Below are positions 24,110 through 33,850 of a DNA stretch of 64,000 nt, one piece after another (positions within the stretch are counted from its first letter, which is position 1; the number at the start of each line of letters is the position of its first letter). The translations under genes were made by a program, and so were the position numbers. The DNA is from Trichobilharzia regenti (lineage: Eukaryota > Platyhelminthes > Trematoda > Strigeidida > Schistosomatidae). The DNA lies in assembly GCA_944472135.2 (NCBI GenBank), contig OX235264.1, positions 89,352,319-89,416,318 on the forward strand. Reading direction: 5' to 3'. The notes beneath the pieces are model-generated. The model was not told the DNA's origin. It saw only the letters and a list, made by a program, of their open reading frames with translations, and did no database searches.

Positions 24110-25010
24110 AGCTTCATCGTTCAATCATGTGTTCTAGGATACATTGTGATTGCTGAGTTTTCCACCAAAGTATTGATCTTTGTGAGGTCAGTCATTCTAC
24201 ACTTAACTAAATTCTTATGTTCCGATAATCTGACTGCTTCCAGTCTACTGGATTTACCTTTGTAGTTGACCTCACAGTTACTGCAAAGTATTATTAATAA
24301 TTTGTCTAACTGGGTCAATAGGATCTTTTGCTCTACAGAGATTGTCCCTGAGTGAATTTGTAGGTTGAAACACCACCATAAGACCTGCTTTATTAAGGAT
24401 CCTACCTAGAGTTTTAGATGTCCCTTGCCTACATGGTAGAACTACAGGTGCCTTAGATTATTCTCTGTGTATGTTGTGGCTAATAGTCTTGCTACTGTTG
24501 TTTCTTTTATTGTTGGATTTTTGATCTTCGTAATGAATTTTATGGGGTAGTTATTTCGCACCAGTGCATCATATAAAATGGTTCTTGATGAAATTATACT
24601 ATAGCACAGTGTCCAGATTCTGTCCCTGCATTGCCTGCTACACGTATTGATATTTGTGGGGTATTAAAGTAGTAAGAGTGATGTAAAGTGACTAGGTATG
24701 CGATTTACTGGGAAATAGTGATAACTAGGAAGATCACTACCATTGAGAAACCTGTATGAATATCAATTAGTATAGTTTAACGAAATATACTTAGGAAAAT
24801 ATCATTATCTGGAGCTAAACAATCTGCCTTTCTCATCTGAGCAGGAGGTCTTAGCAAAATTGTTTGCCAGATTAACATCCTTGATCATACTGACAAAGTC
24901 AAATGTATCAGGGAGATTGTATCTCGAAAATTTGATCACGATATGCCCAGATAATGGGTCGTGATCACAGTAGTTGATCAGTGCATGATCAATGCTGTAA
25001 ACAAACATTT
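24110..25010 (-). mobile_element. Degenerate Penelope-like element fragment
   Basis: The minus strand from about 24480 to 24290 reads LPCRQGTSKTLGRILNKAG then PTNSLRDNLCRAKDPIDPV. This is the typical segment between the RT thumb and the GIY-YIG nuclease of Penelope-like elements. A decayed GIY-YIG follows to about 24110. The frame 25008-24805 (FSRYNLPDTFDFVSMIKD) may be an earlier RT part, which is uncertain. Confidence 0.5.
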
Positions 25011-25400
25011 ATTGACCATCAGGTCAAGCCAACTGAGGAAGTTTTATACACCATTTTAAGTAACCGTAATTTGTTTTAATATACTTCAACTCACTTTGTA
25101 TGAATATACTTTTCCTGCTCAAGTCAGTATGTATTCCCAGTCAAATGACTGGCTGGGAATGATATAACGTTCATGACAGACAGCCAATATTAACGATCAC
25201 CATGGATATATCAACTAGTGCGTTTTTCTGTCAAGGTGTAAACTGAAGAACAGTAAAACACTCCTTTCCTGATTTCAGTTTTGTGGATCCTTTGACGAAG
25301 TAGTTCTTAATTTGCCTAGATCTTCAATAATGGAGATGTAGTGCTTAATACCTTAGAGTAATAAATATGAATAACTTCATATATGTGGTTCCCTTGATGA
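25011..25400. other. No feature seen
   Basis: AT-rich spacer between two Penelope-like elements; nothing recognised. Confidence 0.35.
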
Positions 25401-27312
25401 ATTTCGATAAAGAAAGGAAGACGAAATTTGCGGTATAAAATGATACCATTCTACTTCACAGGTCCTCATCATCTGCAGACTACCTGAAATTGCAATGGTT
25501 ATATAGATGATAATAACATACTTCAACGTTTAAGTGGTAGTAGAGAAGAGATACTATAAAACTAACGCATCCAAAATGAAAGTATTACAATTTTTAGTTT
25601 AAGTTCTCATTATCAATTTATACGCTTTCAAAGTAGAAGAGAGGAGGGAGGGGTAAGACAGAGAACATAAAAATTAATTAACAGAATAGTGTTGGCTTGT
25701 AGGTTCACACAGCACTTCGAAAAAATTGAAGAAGCTGACCATGTTGACATATCAAATAAATCCATGGTGTCATACGACGTGACTACCTTATTTACAAATG
25801 TACCAGTGATGGGAACAATAGACATAATTTGTAAACAAACAGATAAATGGCCATTACCGGAAACAGAGATGAAACGCCTGCAAATTCTTTGCACAAAAGT
25901 CATCCAATTCCTACCGACAAATTGACAGGCTCGCCGTGGGTTCACCTCTAGGACCTATTCTGTCTGATATCTTCATAGGCTACCACAAACAGACACAAAT
26001 TAGTTCTGCTATCAATGGAACAACCTAAAATCGCTGATATGCTGATGACATTTGTTGTTTGCAACGACATGGATGAAGCATCGGTATTATATGGTTGCCT
26101 AAATGACACTCATCCAAACATCAAATTCACGATGGAATATGAACATGATAATGAGTTCAATTTCCTGGATTCAAATTTAGACAGAACAAACGAAGGCACG
26201 GTCGAAAATTCCATCTATAAAAAAGAAACCTGAACTGGGCAATATCTTCACTATACCAGCTTTTGTCCCATAAGCTATAAACGTGGATTAGTGAGGATTT
26301 GGTACGACAGAGCCTGGAAGCTATGTTCACCAAACAAGGTCGAAGAAGAATTAGATTTCGTCGAGAAATGCCTAAGAGAAAATGGATGCCCTAAGGGATA
26401 AGAAAGAAAAACACCCAACTGTCGAGAAGAAAAAAGTGTTTATTTGCCTCCCATTCAAAGGAGATGCAGTGTCACAAAAGATTGACAAAAGACTGAAAGG
26501 TGTAATAGAAAGAAGCTTCCTGGCAGCAAAACTCATAACATTATATAGCACCACCTCTATAAGCCACTGCTGACGTCACCTCCAACTGCGTTAATGAATT
26601 TACGTGCACTTGCGGGAGCAAACACATTGGAAGGTCAGAAAGAAGAGCTTCTATCCGGTTTTCTGAACATATTCCAAGAAACTTGTGCCTGAAAGGAAGC
26701 AAATATTCCCAGAGTGCAATTACCAGACATATTGTTAGTACCGGACATCTCGTAGAGATTTCTAAGTCCTTCAAAATATTAAATAGACAAAGGACAACAA
26801 ATTTACTGTGATTTTTCGAAGCGATCGCAATCAAACTATTTAAACCAGGCTTATGCATACAGAAAGAGAGTGTGATTAACCTCTCACTCCCTTAGTAACT
26901 GAATTTTGATTTTGATTACATTAATTAGTCATCTAATTCAGTGATCTCAACTCACTGAACAAGTCTTAATCTCATAAACTGTAACCACTTTTGTTTTTTG
27001 AGTTGCAATGTGAACCTACAAGCCAACACTATTCTGTTAATTAATTTTTATGTTCTCTGTCTTACCCCTCCCTCCTCTCTTCTACTTTGAAAGCGTATAA
27101 ATTGATAATGAGAACTTAAACTAAAAATTGTAATACTTTCATTTTGGATGCGTTAGTTTTATAGTATCTCTTCTCTACTACCAATTAAACGTTGAAGTAT
27201 GTTATTATCATCTATATAACCATTGTAATTTCAAGTAGTCTGCAGATGATGAGGACCTGTGAAGTAGAATGGTATCATTTTATACCGCAAATTTCGTCTT
27301 CCTTTATCGAAA
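25401..27312 (+). mobile_element. Penelope-like element with inverted terminal repeats
   Basis: Inverted repeats of about 305 bp (25401-25709 and 27009-27312) flank a decayed coding region. It shows RT blocks SYDVTTLFTNVP (25770-25805), GSPLGPILSDIF (25938-25975), then HPNIKFTMEYEHDNEFNFLDS and YDRAWKLC, and a GIY-YIG-type nuclease region (FTCTCGSKHIGRSERRASI, about 26598-26650), ending in LCIQKES. The 5' half of RT is missing. PLEs are retroelements that join RT to a GIY-YIG endonuclease and often carry inverted or direct terminal repeats (pLTRs), as seen here. At least three frame breaks are present. Confidence 0.8.
25689..26880 (+). pseudogene. PLE reverse transcriptase and GIY-YIG nuclease remnant
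   Basis: The open pieces are 25689-25925, 26015-26233 and 26382-26573; between and after them the reading continues in other frames. The RT catalytic YVDD box is degraded to MLMTFVV (about 26040). The nuclease keeps Cys-x-Cys-Gly and HIGRS in place of YIG, so the first Tyr is lost. The closing words SFKILNRQRTTNLL and LCIQKES match the related nuclease at 28347-28682. Confidence 0.7.
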
Positions 27313-27486
27313 TATGAATAAATTTGTTGACAGTTATTGTATGCTTTCTGTGTTATGCAGTAGGCTGTTATTGTCAATGCGGCGAGATTGAGATTTATTA
27401 CTTCTTCTTATATAAGTGGACGGTAATAACTGCAAACATATTGCATTTCATGTCATATTTGTGAGTCAATGTAGTAAGAGCAAATA

Positions 27487-27537
27487 GTTCAGCGACGAGT
27501 CTTTTTGGTGAATTCATTCACTTAGCTGTACAGTCGC

Positions 27538-27581
<44 letters not shown>

Positions 27582-27620
27582 TTATTTTTGTATGTGTGTA
27601 CATTAGCTGTGTCAAAAAAG
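27487..27620 (-). repeat. Tandem partial copy of the PLE 3' tail, with (TA)n at 27540-27580
   Basis: 27487-27539 repeats 27640-27690 in diverged form (AGTTCAGCGA, GAATTCATT, AGCTGTACA). A TA run of about 40 bp replaces the short ATATATAT of the other copy. The repeat is therefore a decayed tandem unit next to the palindrome. Confidence 0.6.
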
Positions 27621-28008
27621 AGTAGACAGAAGACAAGTAGTTCAGCGAAGAGTCTCTTTTCGGCGAATTCATTTTCATAGCTGTACAATCGCAAATATAT
27701 ATGGTTATTTTGTGTGTGTGTGTATACATTAAATTTGTCAAACGAAAATACAATTAGTAGGTTCAGATGAATTGGATGTTGATAAGAGGATAGCAACAAA
27801 AGTGATGAGTTGTCATAAATGATTGTTAAATAAGAGTTACGTAATGGCATGAATAGTTTGATGAATGAGTTGTGCTCAAAGGGTGTACATGGAAACAAAA
27901 TAATATACAGAATTACACAAGGGTTTTAAGTTAGAAAAATAAGCATACAAACAGAAGTAAGGTCAAATCAAACAAACAAAGAAAAGTTAGGTCAAATCAA
28001 AGGAGTAG

Positions 28009-28344
28009 TTACCATGCGAGTAAAAGTGGTTGGATAATTTTCTTTTGTATGCATAGTTCTGGTTCCTCCAACTGGATGGCTAGGGCTTCTGCGATGCAAA
28101 GAAGACGGAATCGTACTGTCTTTGGAAGGTTGTTCTTCACTTTGTAGATTACTTTGAAGGAGGCGTTCGTTGAGATGGAATGACCAGTATTGACGAGATG
28201 TTCGATTATTGCACTCCTTATATGGCCATTATTTCCTTTCTGTAGCCACGCTGGATAGTGTTCTTTTACCCTTTTAGACAGGATGCGCGTTGAACGACCG
28301 ATGTACCTGGCTCCACAGCAACAGGTGAACTGATATATACACTT
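28009..28344 (-). pseudogene. PLE GIY-YIG endonuclease domain, left arm mirror copy
   Basis: Mirror image of 28347-28682 about the palindrome axis, with the same reading (CIYQFTCCCG, ARYIGRST, LCIQKK) on the minus strand. It has no ATG at the corresponding place because the axis differs there. Confidence 0.75.
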
Positions 28345-28346
28345 CT

Positions 28347-28682
28347 ATGTGTATATATCAGTTCACCTGTTGCTGTGGAGCCAGGTACATCGGTCGTTCA
28401 ACGCGCATCCTGTCTAAAAGGGTAAAAGAACACTATCCAGCGTGGCTACAGAAAGGAAATAATGGCCATATAAGGAGTGCAATAATCGAACATCTCGTCA
28501 ATACTGGTCATTCCATCTCAACGAACGCCTCCTTCAAAGTAATCTACAAAGTGAAGAACAACCTTCCAAAGACAGTACGATTCCGTCTTCTTTGCATCGC
28601 AGAAGCCCTAGCCATCCAGTTGGAGGAACCAGAACTATGCATACAAAAGAAAATTATCCAACCACTTTTACTCGCATGGTAA
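28347..28682 (+). pseudogene. PLE GIY-YIG endonuclease domain, right arm copy
   Basis: The 111-codon frame encodes a GIY-YIG nuclease: CIYQFTCCCGARYIGRST (the GIY block modified to IYQF, and YIG intact), the RVKEHYPAW helix (Arg and His), EHLVNTGHSI and a C-terminal helix ending ELCIQKK. No stop falls within the domain. It lacks RT upstream because the palindrome axis is directly before it, so it is a truncated copy without an evident promoter or start context. The same domain in PLEs is needed for integration. Confidence 0.75.
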
Positions 28683-29122
28683 CTACTCCTTTGATTTGAC
28701 CTAACTTTTCTTTGTTTGTTTGATTTGACCTTACTTCTGTTTGTATGCTTATTTTTCTAACTTAAAACCCTTGTGTAATTCTGTATATTATTTTGTTTCC
28801 ATGTACACCCTTTGAGCACAACTCATTCATCAAACTATTCATGCCATTACGTAACTCTTATTTAACAATCATTTATGACAACTCATCACTTTTGTTGCTA
28901 TCCTCTTATCAACATCCAATTCATCTGAACCTACTAATTGTATTTTCGTTTGACAAATTTAATGTATACACACACACACAAAATAACCATATATATTTGC
29001 GATTGTACAGCTATGAAAATGAATTCGCCGAAAAGAGACTCTTCGCTGAACTACTTGTCTTCTGTCTACTAATGTTCGAATGGGAATTATTCATGAATCA
29101 AAAAAGAGTAAAAATTAATTAG

Positions 29123-29789
29123 GGTTAATGTTTGCCTCATCAAAATATTTCAAAAAAAGATATGAATAATCAGACTGTAACTAAGGGTGTGTGTGTGTGT
29201 AAGTCTTGACTAGTGTTACGTAACATGAAAGACACCCAGCGAAATAGGATGTTAATGAAAGAGCATGGAGACAAGTGTCCAAAATAAATTATATAGTAGG
29301 TGGAAAGAGTAAATAAAGGGTTAGCTAAGAAAAGATGTTACTGGAATGTCAGACAACAGTAAAGAATATACACCAAAATCAAATGAACTTGAACAAACCA
29401 ATCAGCTTGCTCAGCATTACAAATGGATCCTTTTCGTAATCTTTGTTGCAAGTTTCATCCTAAACCTGATCTTCGTTGCAAAATTTGCCTTGCCTTAATT
29501 ATAACCTCATCTGAACCATAACTCAGGGTGAAACTTGCAGCGAAGATTATTAAAAGCATCCATATGTTATGCTGAGTGATCTGATTGGTTGGTTCAAGGT
29601 CGTCTGATTTTGCCATCTATTCTTTGCTCTTGCAAAATGTCATATAAAAATCCAAAAATAATATTAGTAACAAAGTAGTCGAAATTGAAATTATACCCAA
29701 GGCAGATGGAGCAGGTGAAGAAGTTTCTTCTGTGTACATAAATCACGGTTTTTCATCCGGATCGCTATTTGAAAATCAATGAGACACTC
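29123..29789. other. No gene seen
   Basis: AT-rich spacer. Segments 29425-29480 and 29520-29560 are inverted near-copies (GCAAGTTTCATCCT / AGGGTGAAACTTGCAGCG), forming a loose fold-back of unknown origin. Confidence 0.35.
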
Positions 29790-30200
29790 ACTAGAGACTG
29801 GCCGTATTCAGGTTGGTAGTCACCTGGGGTTCTAGAGAGATGCCTTGACCAGCAGAGTGCAGCAAGTCGGGTGTGAGGATAAATGCTGTCCGAAGACTTT
29901 GGTTAGCAATTGTGCTATGTAGTGAATTGGCAGAATTTGGAATTCATGCACTGGCCATTGGATCGGGTCTCAATAGCTCAGTGGTGTTCGAGCTCACCTT
30001 GTAGCCAGAAGGTCCTGGGTTCGAACCATGGCGGTGGGTGCGTACTGCTGAACTGTCCCAAATTAGGACGAAACAGCTGTCTAGCAGTACTCCCAGGTTT
30101 TCCAATGGTTCTCTAACCGATATCAGCTCATGATGAAATCCTTTGACCGGGCTAATATGGAATTAACTACCAACACACTGCTCAAGTTTCACACATATAT
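29790..30200 (+). mobile_element. tRNA-headed SINE with hammerhead remnant (type A, copy 1)
   Basis: Contains a pol III A-box-like TAGCTCAGTGG (about 29974) and the B box GGTTCGAACC (30018-30027). It then has GTCCCAAATTAGGACGAAAC (30054-30073), i.e. stem II and the GAAAC of a hammerhead ribozyme, but the CUGAUGA core reads CTGAACT and is dead. It continues to CAGGTTTTCCAATGGTTCT and CAGCTCATGATGAAATCC. Schistosome SM-alpha SINEs are known to carry hammerheads in this arrangement. The copy at 32165 shares the 5' part from ACTGGCC to GTGCAGCA. Confidence 0.75.
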
Positions 30201-30529
30201 TAGGACATGTAAACATAGCTAAGACACTGACTGTGTTAAAATTCCACCAGAAATTATGTTTCAAACAGCATTTTCTACCAATGTTTTCGTCATGGTCATT
30301 CTATTGAGGTGACTGTCTAAATGAGTATATTCTTATTTGACAGTATTTATTCTCTAAATCCCATGTTTATTTTCCCGTTCTGCATCTTCTTTTGTATTAC
30401 CTAACTTGATGTCGTAACTTAATGTGTTTTGACTTGTGACCAGTGGCAATACTGGAACCTTTCCTCTTTTCACTGTTTTCATGAATTCCCAGTATCGAAG
30501 ATTATTTCAACAGAAAGGTGAATTAGATA
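30201..30529. other. No feature seen
   Basis: Short AT-rich spacer between two SINE pieces; nothing recognised. Confidence 0.35.
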
Positions 30530-30605
30530 GTTGGCGACAATCGGCAGGCAGCCCTGGACCTAGGTTTCGTGCTAGCTGACACTCGTCAACAATATATCTG
30601 TCTTT
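30530..30605 (-). mobile_element. SINE type B fragment
   Basis: The reverse complement matches the 36905-36975 part of the type B SINE: GACGAGTG, CTAGCACGAAACCTAGGTCC and TGCC. Only about 75 bp remain. Confidence 0.6.
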
Positions 30606-31017
30606 TTTTATCTCCGCAACACTAAAAGAGTTACTGGTAGTTAGGTGACACTATAGGTATCTTCCATATATCTTATACGAAATGAGACAACCGGGCGTAC
30701 TACTTACCGATCTGTTCAATGAATATGAGTAAGACTTAAGTATCTTACTTTAAGATGAAACCGTAGTCTGTAACTTCCGTATTTTATTGTGGTGTAGATT
30801 ACTTGAAGAGTATATTTTAGTTAAGTGACCATTCTTGATAGAGTTAAACTACCATAGCTAAAGTCAGGGTGTGTCAGATGATGATCTTCAAGAACCAGTC
30901 ACATTTAGGGAACATGACAAAGTATCATTCCATATCAAATCATGACTATCTTTAGGGACTTGGTGAATGAGTTATATAAAAACTGAGTATTTGACTGCTG
31001 TGTCAATAGCAACAGAT
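30606..31017. other. No feature seen
   Basis: AT-rich sequence between a SINE scrap and the zinc-ribbon frame; nothing recognised. Confidence 0.35.
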
Positions 31018-31169
31018 TAACTGGAGCCACAGAGACTTGTGTGTTTGTGTTCCCTTGAGAAAAGTGTGACAATAAGGCAACACAACCTTGTGGGAGATAA
31101 ATATTACTATAGATGCAATTCATGCCATAAGAGAAGATCCGGATTTTCTCATAAACGGACGTTCGTGAG
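31018..31169 (+). pseudogene. Candidate zinc-ribbon of a Merlin (ISXO2-like) transposase
   Basis: The frame reads LVCLCSLEKSV, then GDKYYYRCNSCHKRRSGFSH and KRTFV. The D-K-Y-x-Y-R-C-x-x-C-x-K-R-x-S pattern is that of the zinc ribbon of ISXO2-like transposases; Merlin elements are known in schistosomes. It ends at a good splice-donor-like AGG/GTAAGT, so an exon of an unknown gene is also possible. No catalytic DDE part is seen nearby. Confidence 0.3.
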
Positions 31170-31384
31170 GGTAAGTACAGTATTCTACTTATTCCCTAGA
31201 CACTTTTCTTTGTTAGGTTTAGCATTTAAGTTAGGGCTAAGAAGTAGGGTTGTGGTTAACGTTAAGAGTAAGTTAATGGAGCAAAGTCAGGAAAATCAAT
31301 GGACTCGAAAGCACCACAATTAGCAGTTACTTAGGTGAATGCAACTACCGCTCATCGTTTATGTAACACATTTTATTGCTCTAT
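31170..31384. other. No feature seen
   Basis: Frame continuation of the zinc-ribbon reading without family features, then AT-rich spacer. Confidence 0.3.
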
Positions 31385-31615
31385 GTTTCCAGTGAAATAT
31401 AGGGCTTCAAGCTAGAGATATGAAATTTCGGTAGCAGTGGTATTTATTTTTACGAGATGGGGTTTCTAGCCCCATACCTGACATTCCCTTTTTACTAGTC
31501 TTTTTACTAACTTAGTGGGGTGAAGGAGTGCGTTGACCGCGGATCAAGCCCCGGACCATTTATGTGGCTGGTGAATGCTATATCGCTGTGCTACCGACGC
31601 ACACATAAGATACCA
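31385..31615 (-). mobile_element. tRNA-headed SINE (type C, diverged copy)
   Basis: The minus strand starts GTGCGTCGGTAGCACAGCGA (A box) with a B-box-like GGCTTGATCC. It runs to a 3' part with TACCGAAATTTC and TAGCTTGAAGCCC. The last part (31385-31480) is homologous to the sequence that flanks the LTR element at 61658-63485 and represents its uninterrupted form. Confidence 0.6.
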
Positions 31616-32164
31616 TTATTCAGTTTAATATTATGTTTGCAGTGGTTTTGAATACACTTTTTTTGATGACTGTACGACTTTTTCGCATCCGAATCCTGAT
31701 TGGTTGTTCAAGGTCACTGTGATTTTGGCTAAGGTAGTTTTTGACTTTACTCAATTCTTGATTAAATTATGTCATCACGTGATTTGTAGAATCAGTCAAT
31801 ATTTATTTGAAAACTAGTGAAGGAAGGTTACAGAATTTCATACATTTAGCTTTTAACTGAAATATACATTTACATTATCACGACCGACTACTCAGAAAAA
31901 TATGCAGCCTTGTAAGTGAATATTGATTACCGCAATGAGATGAATTAGTTGATTATAAATTTTACAAAATGTGTTACAACGCTGTTTAGAAAATTTGTTA
32001 TGTGAACTAAATCAAATGTGATTATTCAAAAACAATTTCAGATCATGTTTTTAATGGAATATTAATATGATATGCGTTCACCTTAGAAATGCTACAAATT
32101 ATGAAATAGAAGAATGACTGATTAGTTATTTAAGTGATCCAAACCACTTGAATATTAATCTGAT
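31616..32164. other. No feature seen
   Basis: AT-rich spacer between SINEs; no coding signal. Confidence 0.35.
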
Positions 32165-32740
32165 GCACACTAGCGACTGGCCCTATTCAGGTGGTTAGTT
32201 ACCTGGGGTTCTAGTGAAAATTCGTGACCATTTGAGTGCAGCAGGTCAGTTGTCAGGACAGATAATCACCGATGACATTCTCAGGTAGTTGAGGCGTCGG
32301 TGGCACAGTGGTTAGGACTCTCGCCGACCATGCACATGGGCCGGGGTTCGAGCCCACGCCGACGCACACCTGATATCTATGATCGGCCTGCAAAATTTGG
32401 GCTACCGATATCCACGCTGAAAATTCCATACTTGTACGAAAAATACAGTGTGGAATCAAGCTGTAATCAAAAATAAAAAAATAAGAATAAAAAAAATCGT
32501 GAATTGGCAGAAGTTGGAATTCATGCACTGGCCATTGGATTGGGTCCCAGTAGCTTAATTGTCTATGAGCTCACCTTTTAACCGGAAGGTACTAGGTTCG
32601 AAACCCGTGTGCTGCATACAGTCAAGTACCCCCAGGTTTTCCAATGGTTCTGTAACTGATATCAGCTCATGATTAAATCCTGTAACCAATCAAATCAAAT
32701 CCCGGTAGACCAACCCTAAATATTAATTGAATTATTGGGA
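32165..32740 (+). mobile_element. SINE type A, copy 2, split by a nested SINE
   Basis: 32165-32290 matches 29790-29930 and 32505-32700 matches 29935-30180 (GGCAGAAGTTGGAATTCATG, A box GTAGCTTAATTG, B box GGTTCGAAACC, CAGGTTTTCCAATGGTTC). The hammerhead segment is deleted. A type C SINE (32294 to about 32502) sits between the two halves. Confidence 0.75.
32294..32502 (+). mobile_element. tRNA-headed SINE type C, nested in SINE A
   Basis: The first 73 nt (32294-32366) resemble a whole tRNA. The 7-bp acceptor stem GCGTCGG / CCGACGC is perfect, the A box is TGGCACAGTGG and the B box GGTTCGAGCCC, with a workable T arm; D and anticodon arms are degenerate. A unique 3' body (GATCGGCCTGC, GGCTACCGATATC) and an A-rich tail of AATAAAAAA type follow. 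The perfect acceptor stem suggests a young insertion. A near copy lies at 44990-45186. Confidence 0.8.
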
Positions 32741-32769
32741 TTCTACATTAAAAAAATACTCATTAAGTT

Positions 32770-33535
32770 ATCAGAAAGAGAAGAGCGAGCATAGTTCAGG
32801 GAATAGTCTCTTTTCAGTGGGGTTAGTCACACAGCTGTGCAATAGCGCTTATGTACAAATTCGCTTTTGGTGATCAGATACAGTGTGTTAATTAAATTTG
32901 TTAGTTGGGTACGTAGATAAAAAGAAATTAAAATACCATTTCCATCATAAACGAACCAACATGATGGCTGTGGATAGTGAAGACTAATCAAAATGTAGTA
33001 GAAAAAAAAATGAAAACTCATAAGTTTCTCCCATTGGGTGTGTGATAATAGTCGATTATTTTGGAAAATCATACGTAATTAGTGGAAGCATGACAAAAAT
33101 GGATGAATGAGAGTGAAGAACTGCGAGTATCAGTCGCTAACACTAAACGAACATTAAAAAAGGAAAGTGATAATAAGACAAAGACAGTAAAATTAGCTAG
33201 ACCAGTTCCTATTTTGTGCACAGAATAGGCCTATGCGTGTGGATAGCTAGTGCTTCAGCATAACAAAAAATGCGGATGTTTACCATCTTAGTAAAATTTT
33301 ATTTTATTTTATAAACAACAGTGAATCCATTGCATCTTGAAAATAAGTGACTGTACTGAAAATATGTTCAATTATCATACTTATAATCGATACACGTTCT
33401 CCACTCTACAACCAAAATGGGTAGTATTCCTTGGCTTTTTAAAATATGGTCGGCATCCAATAACTACGTGTCTTGACCCACAGAAGCAGGCAAATTAGTG
33501 GATGCATGTAAAACAGGTCAGGAGCGACAGTTTGT
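32770..33535 (-). mobile_element. Decayed Penelope-like element 3' part
   Basis: 32770-33060 matches the PLE tail seen at 27640-27900 (TAGTTCAGG, AGTCTCTTTTCAG, CAGCTGTGCAAT). 33220-33535 follows the GIY-YIG coding order of 28060-28340 (GTGGATAGCTAGTGCTTC for GATGGCTAGGGCTTC; further words after it) with many substitutions. No open frame remains. Confidence 0.55.
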
Positions 33536-33639
33536 TCTGCAGCATGCTAGTGAACACTGACCAAAAGATGAATACTAAACTAAGAAACTTTAAAATACTG
33601 ACTAAAATTAGTTATTCAACACAAAATTAATTGGTTACG

Positions 33640-33850
33640 GGATTTTAACATGAGCTGACATTGGTTAGAGAACCATTGGAAAACCTGGGAGTACTTGACA
33701 GCCACTTCGCCCTAGTTTGGAACTGTTCGGGAGTACTCACCCACCGCCAGGGTTCGAACCTAGGACCTTCTGGCTACAAGGTGAGCTTTTAGACCATTAA
33801 GGCACTGAGACTCTATCCAATGACCAGTGCATTAATTCCAACTTCTGACA
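33640..33850 (-). mobile_element. SINE type A, copy 3
   Basis: The reverse complement shows TTGTAGCCAGAAGGTCCTAG, the B box GGTTCGAACCC, GGCGGTGGGTGAGTACTC, a hammerhead segment decayed to CCAAACTAGGGCGAAG, and CAGGTTTTCCAATGGTTC. Confidence 0.75.

Larger units (their letters stand above)
27621..29070. repeat. 1.45-kb near-perfect palindrome built from a PLE 3' end
   Basis: Left arm 27621-28342 and right arm 28349-29070 (722 nt each) are reverse complements around a 6-nt spacer, TTCTAT. The outer ends, several internal landmarks and the centre all give the same axis at 28345.5, so there is no net indel. A 92-residue translation is identical from both strands (27898 downwards and 28793 upwards). 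Each arm holds a GIY-YIG coding region and the PLE 3' untranslated tail. Confidence 0.9.

Noticed and set aside
27540..27580. (TA)n run as a CRISPR-like or origin feature
   Set aside because: Simple microsatellite expansion of an ATATATAT already present in the PLE tail.
28793..29122. Open frame of 109 codons starting MFPCTPFEHNSF, with a mirror frame on the other strand
   Set aside because: It lies in the PLE 3' untranslated tail, and the mirror frame exists only because of the palindrome. No family signature.
29970..30035. A genuine tRNA gene around TAGCTCAGTGG ... GGTTCGAACC
   Set aside because: No acceptor pairing; it is the pol III promoter part of the type A SINE.
32294..32366. A genuine tRNA gene
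   Set aside because: D and anticodon arms are degenerate, the head is followed by a SINE body with an A-rich tail, and related copies exist at 45186 and 31615.
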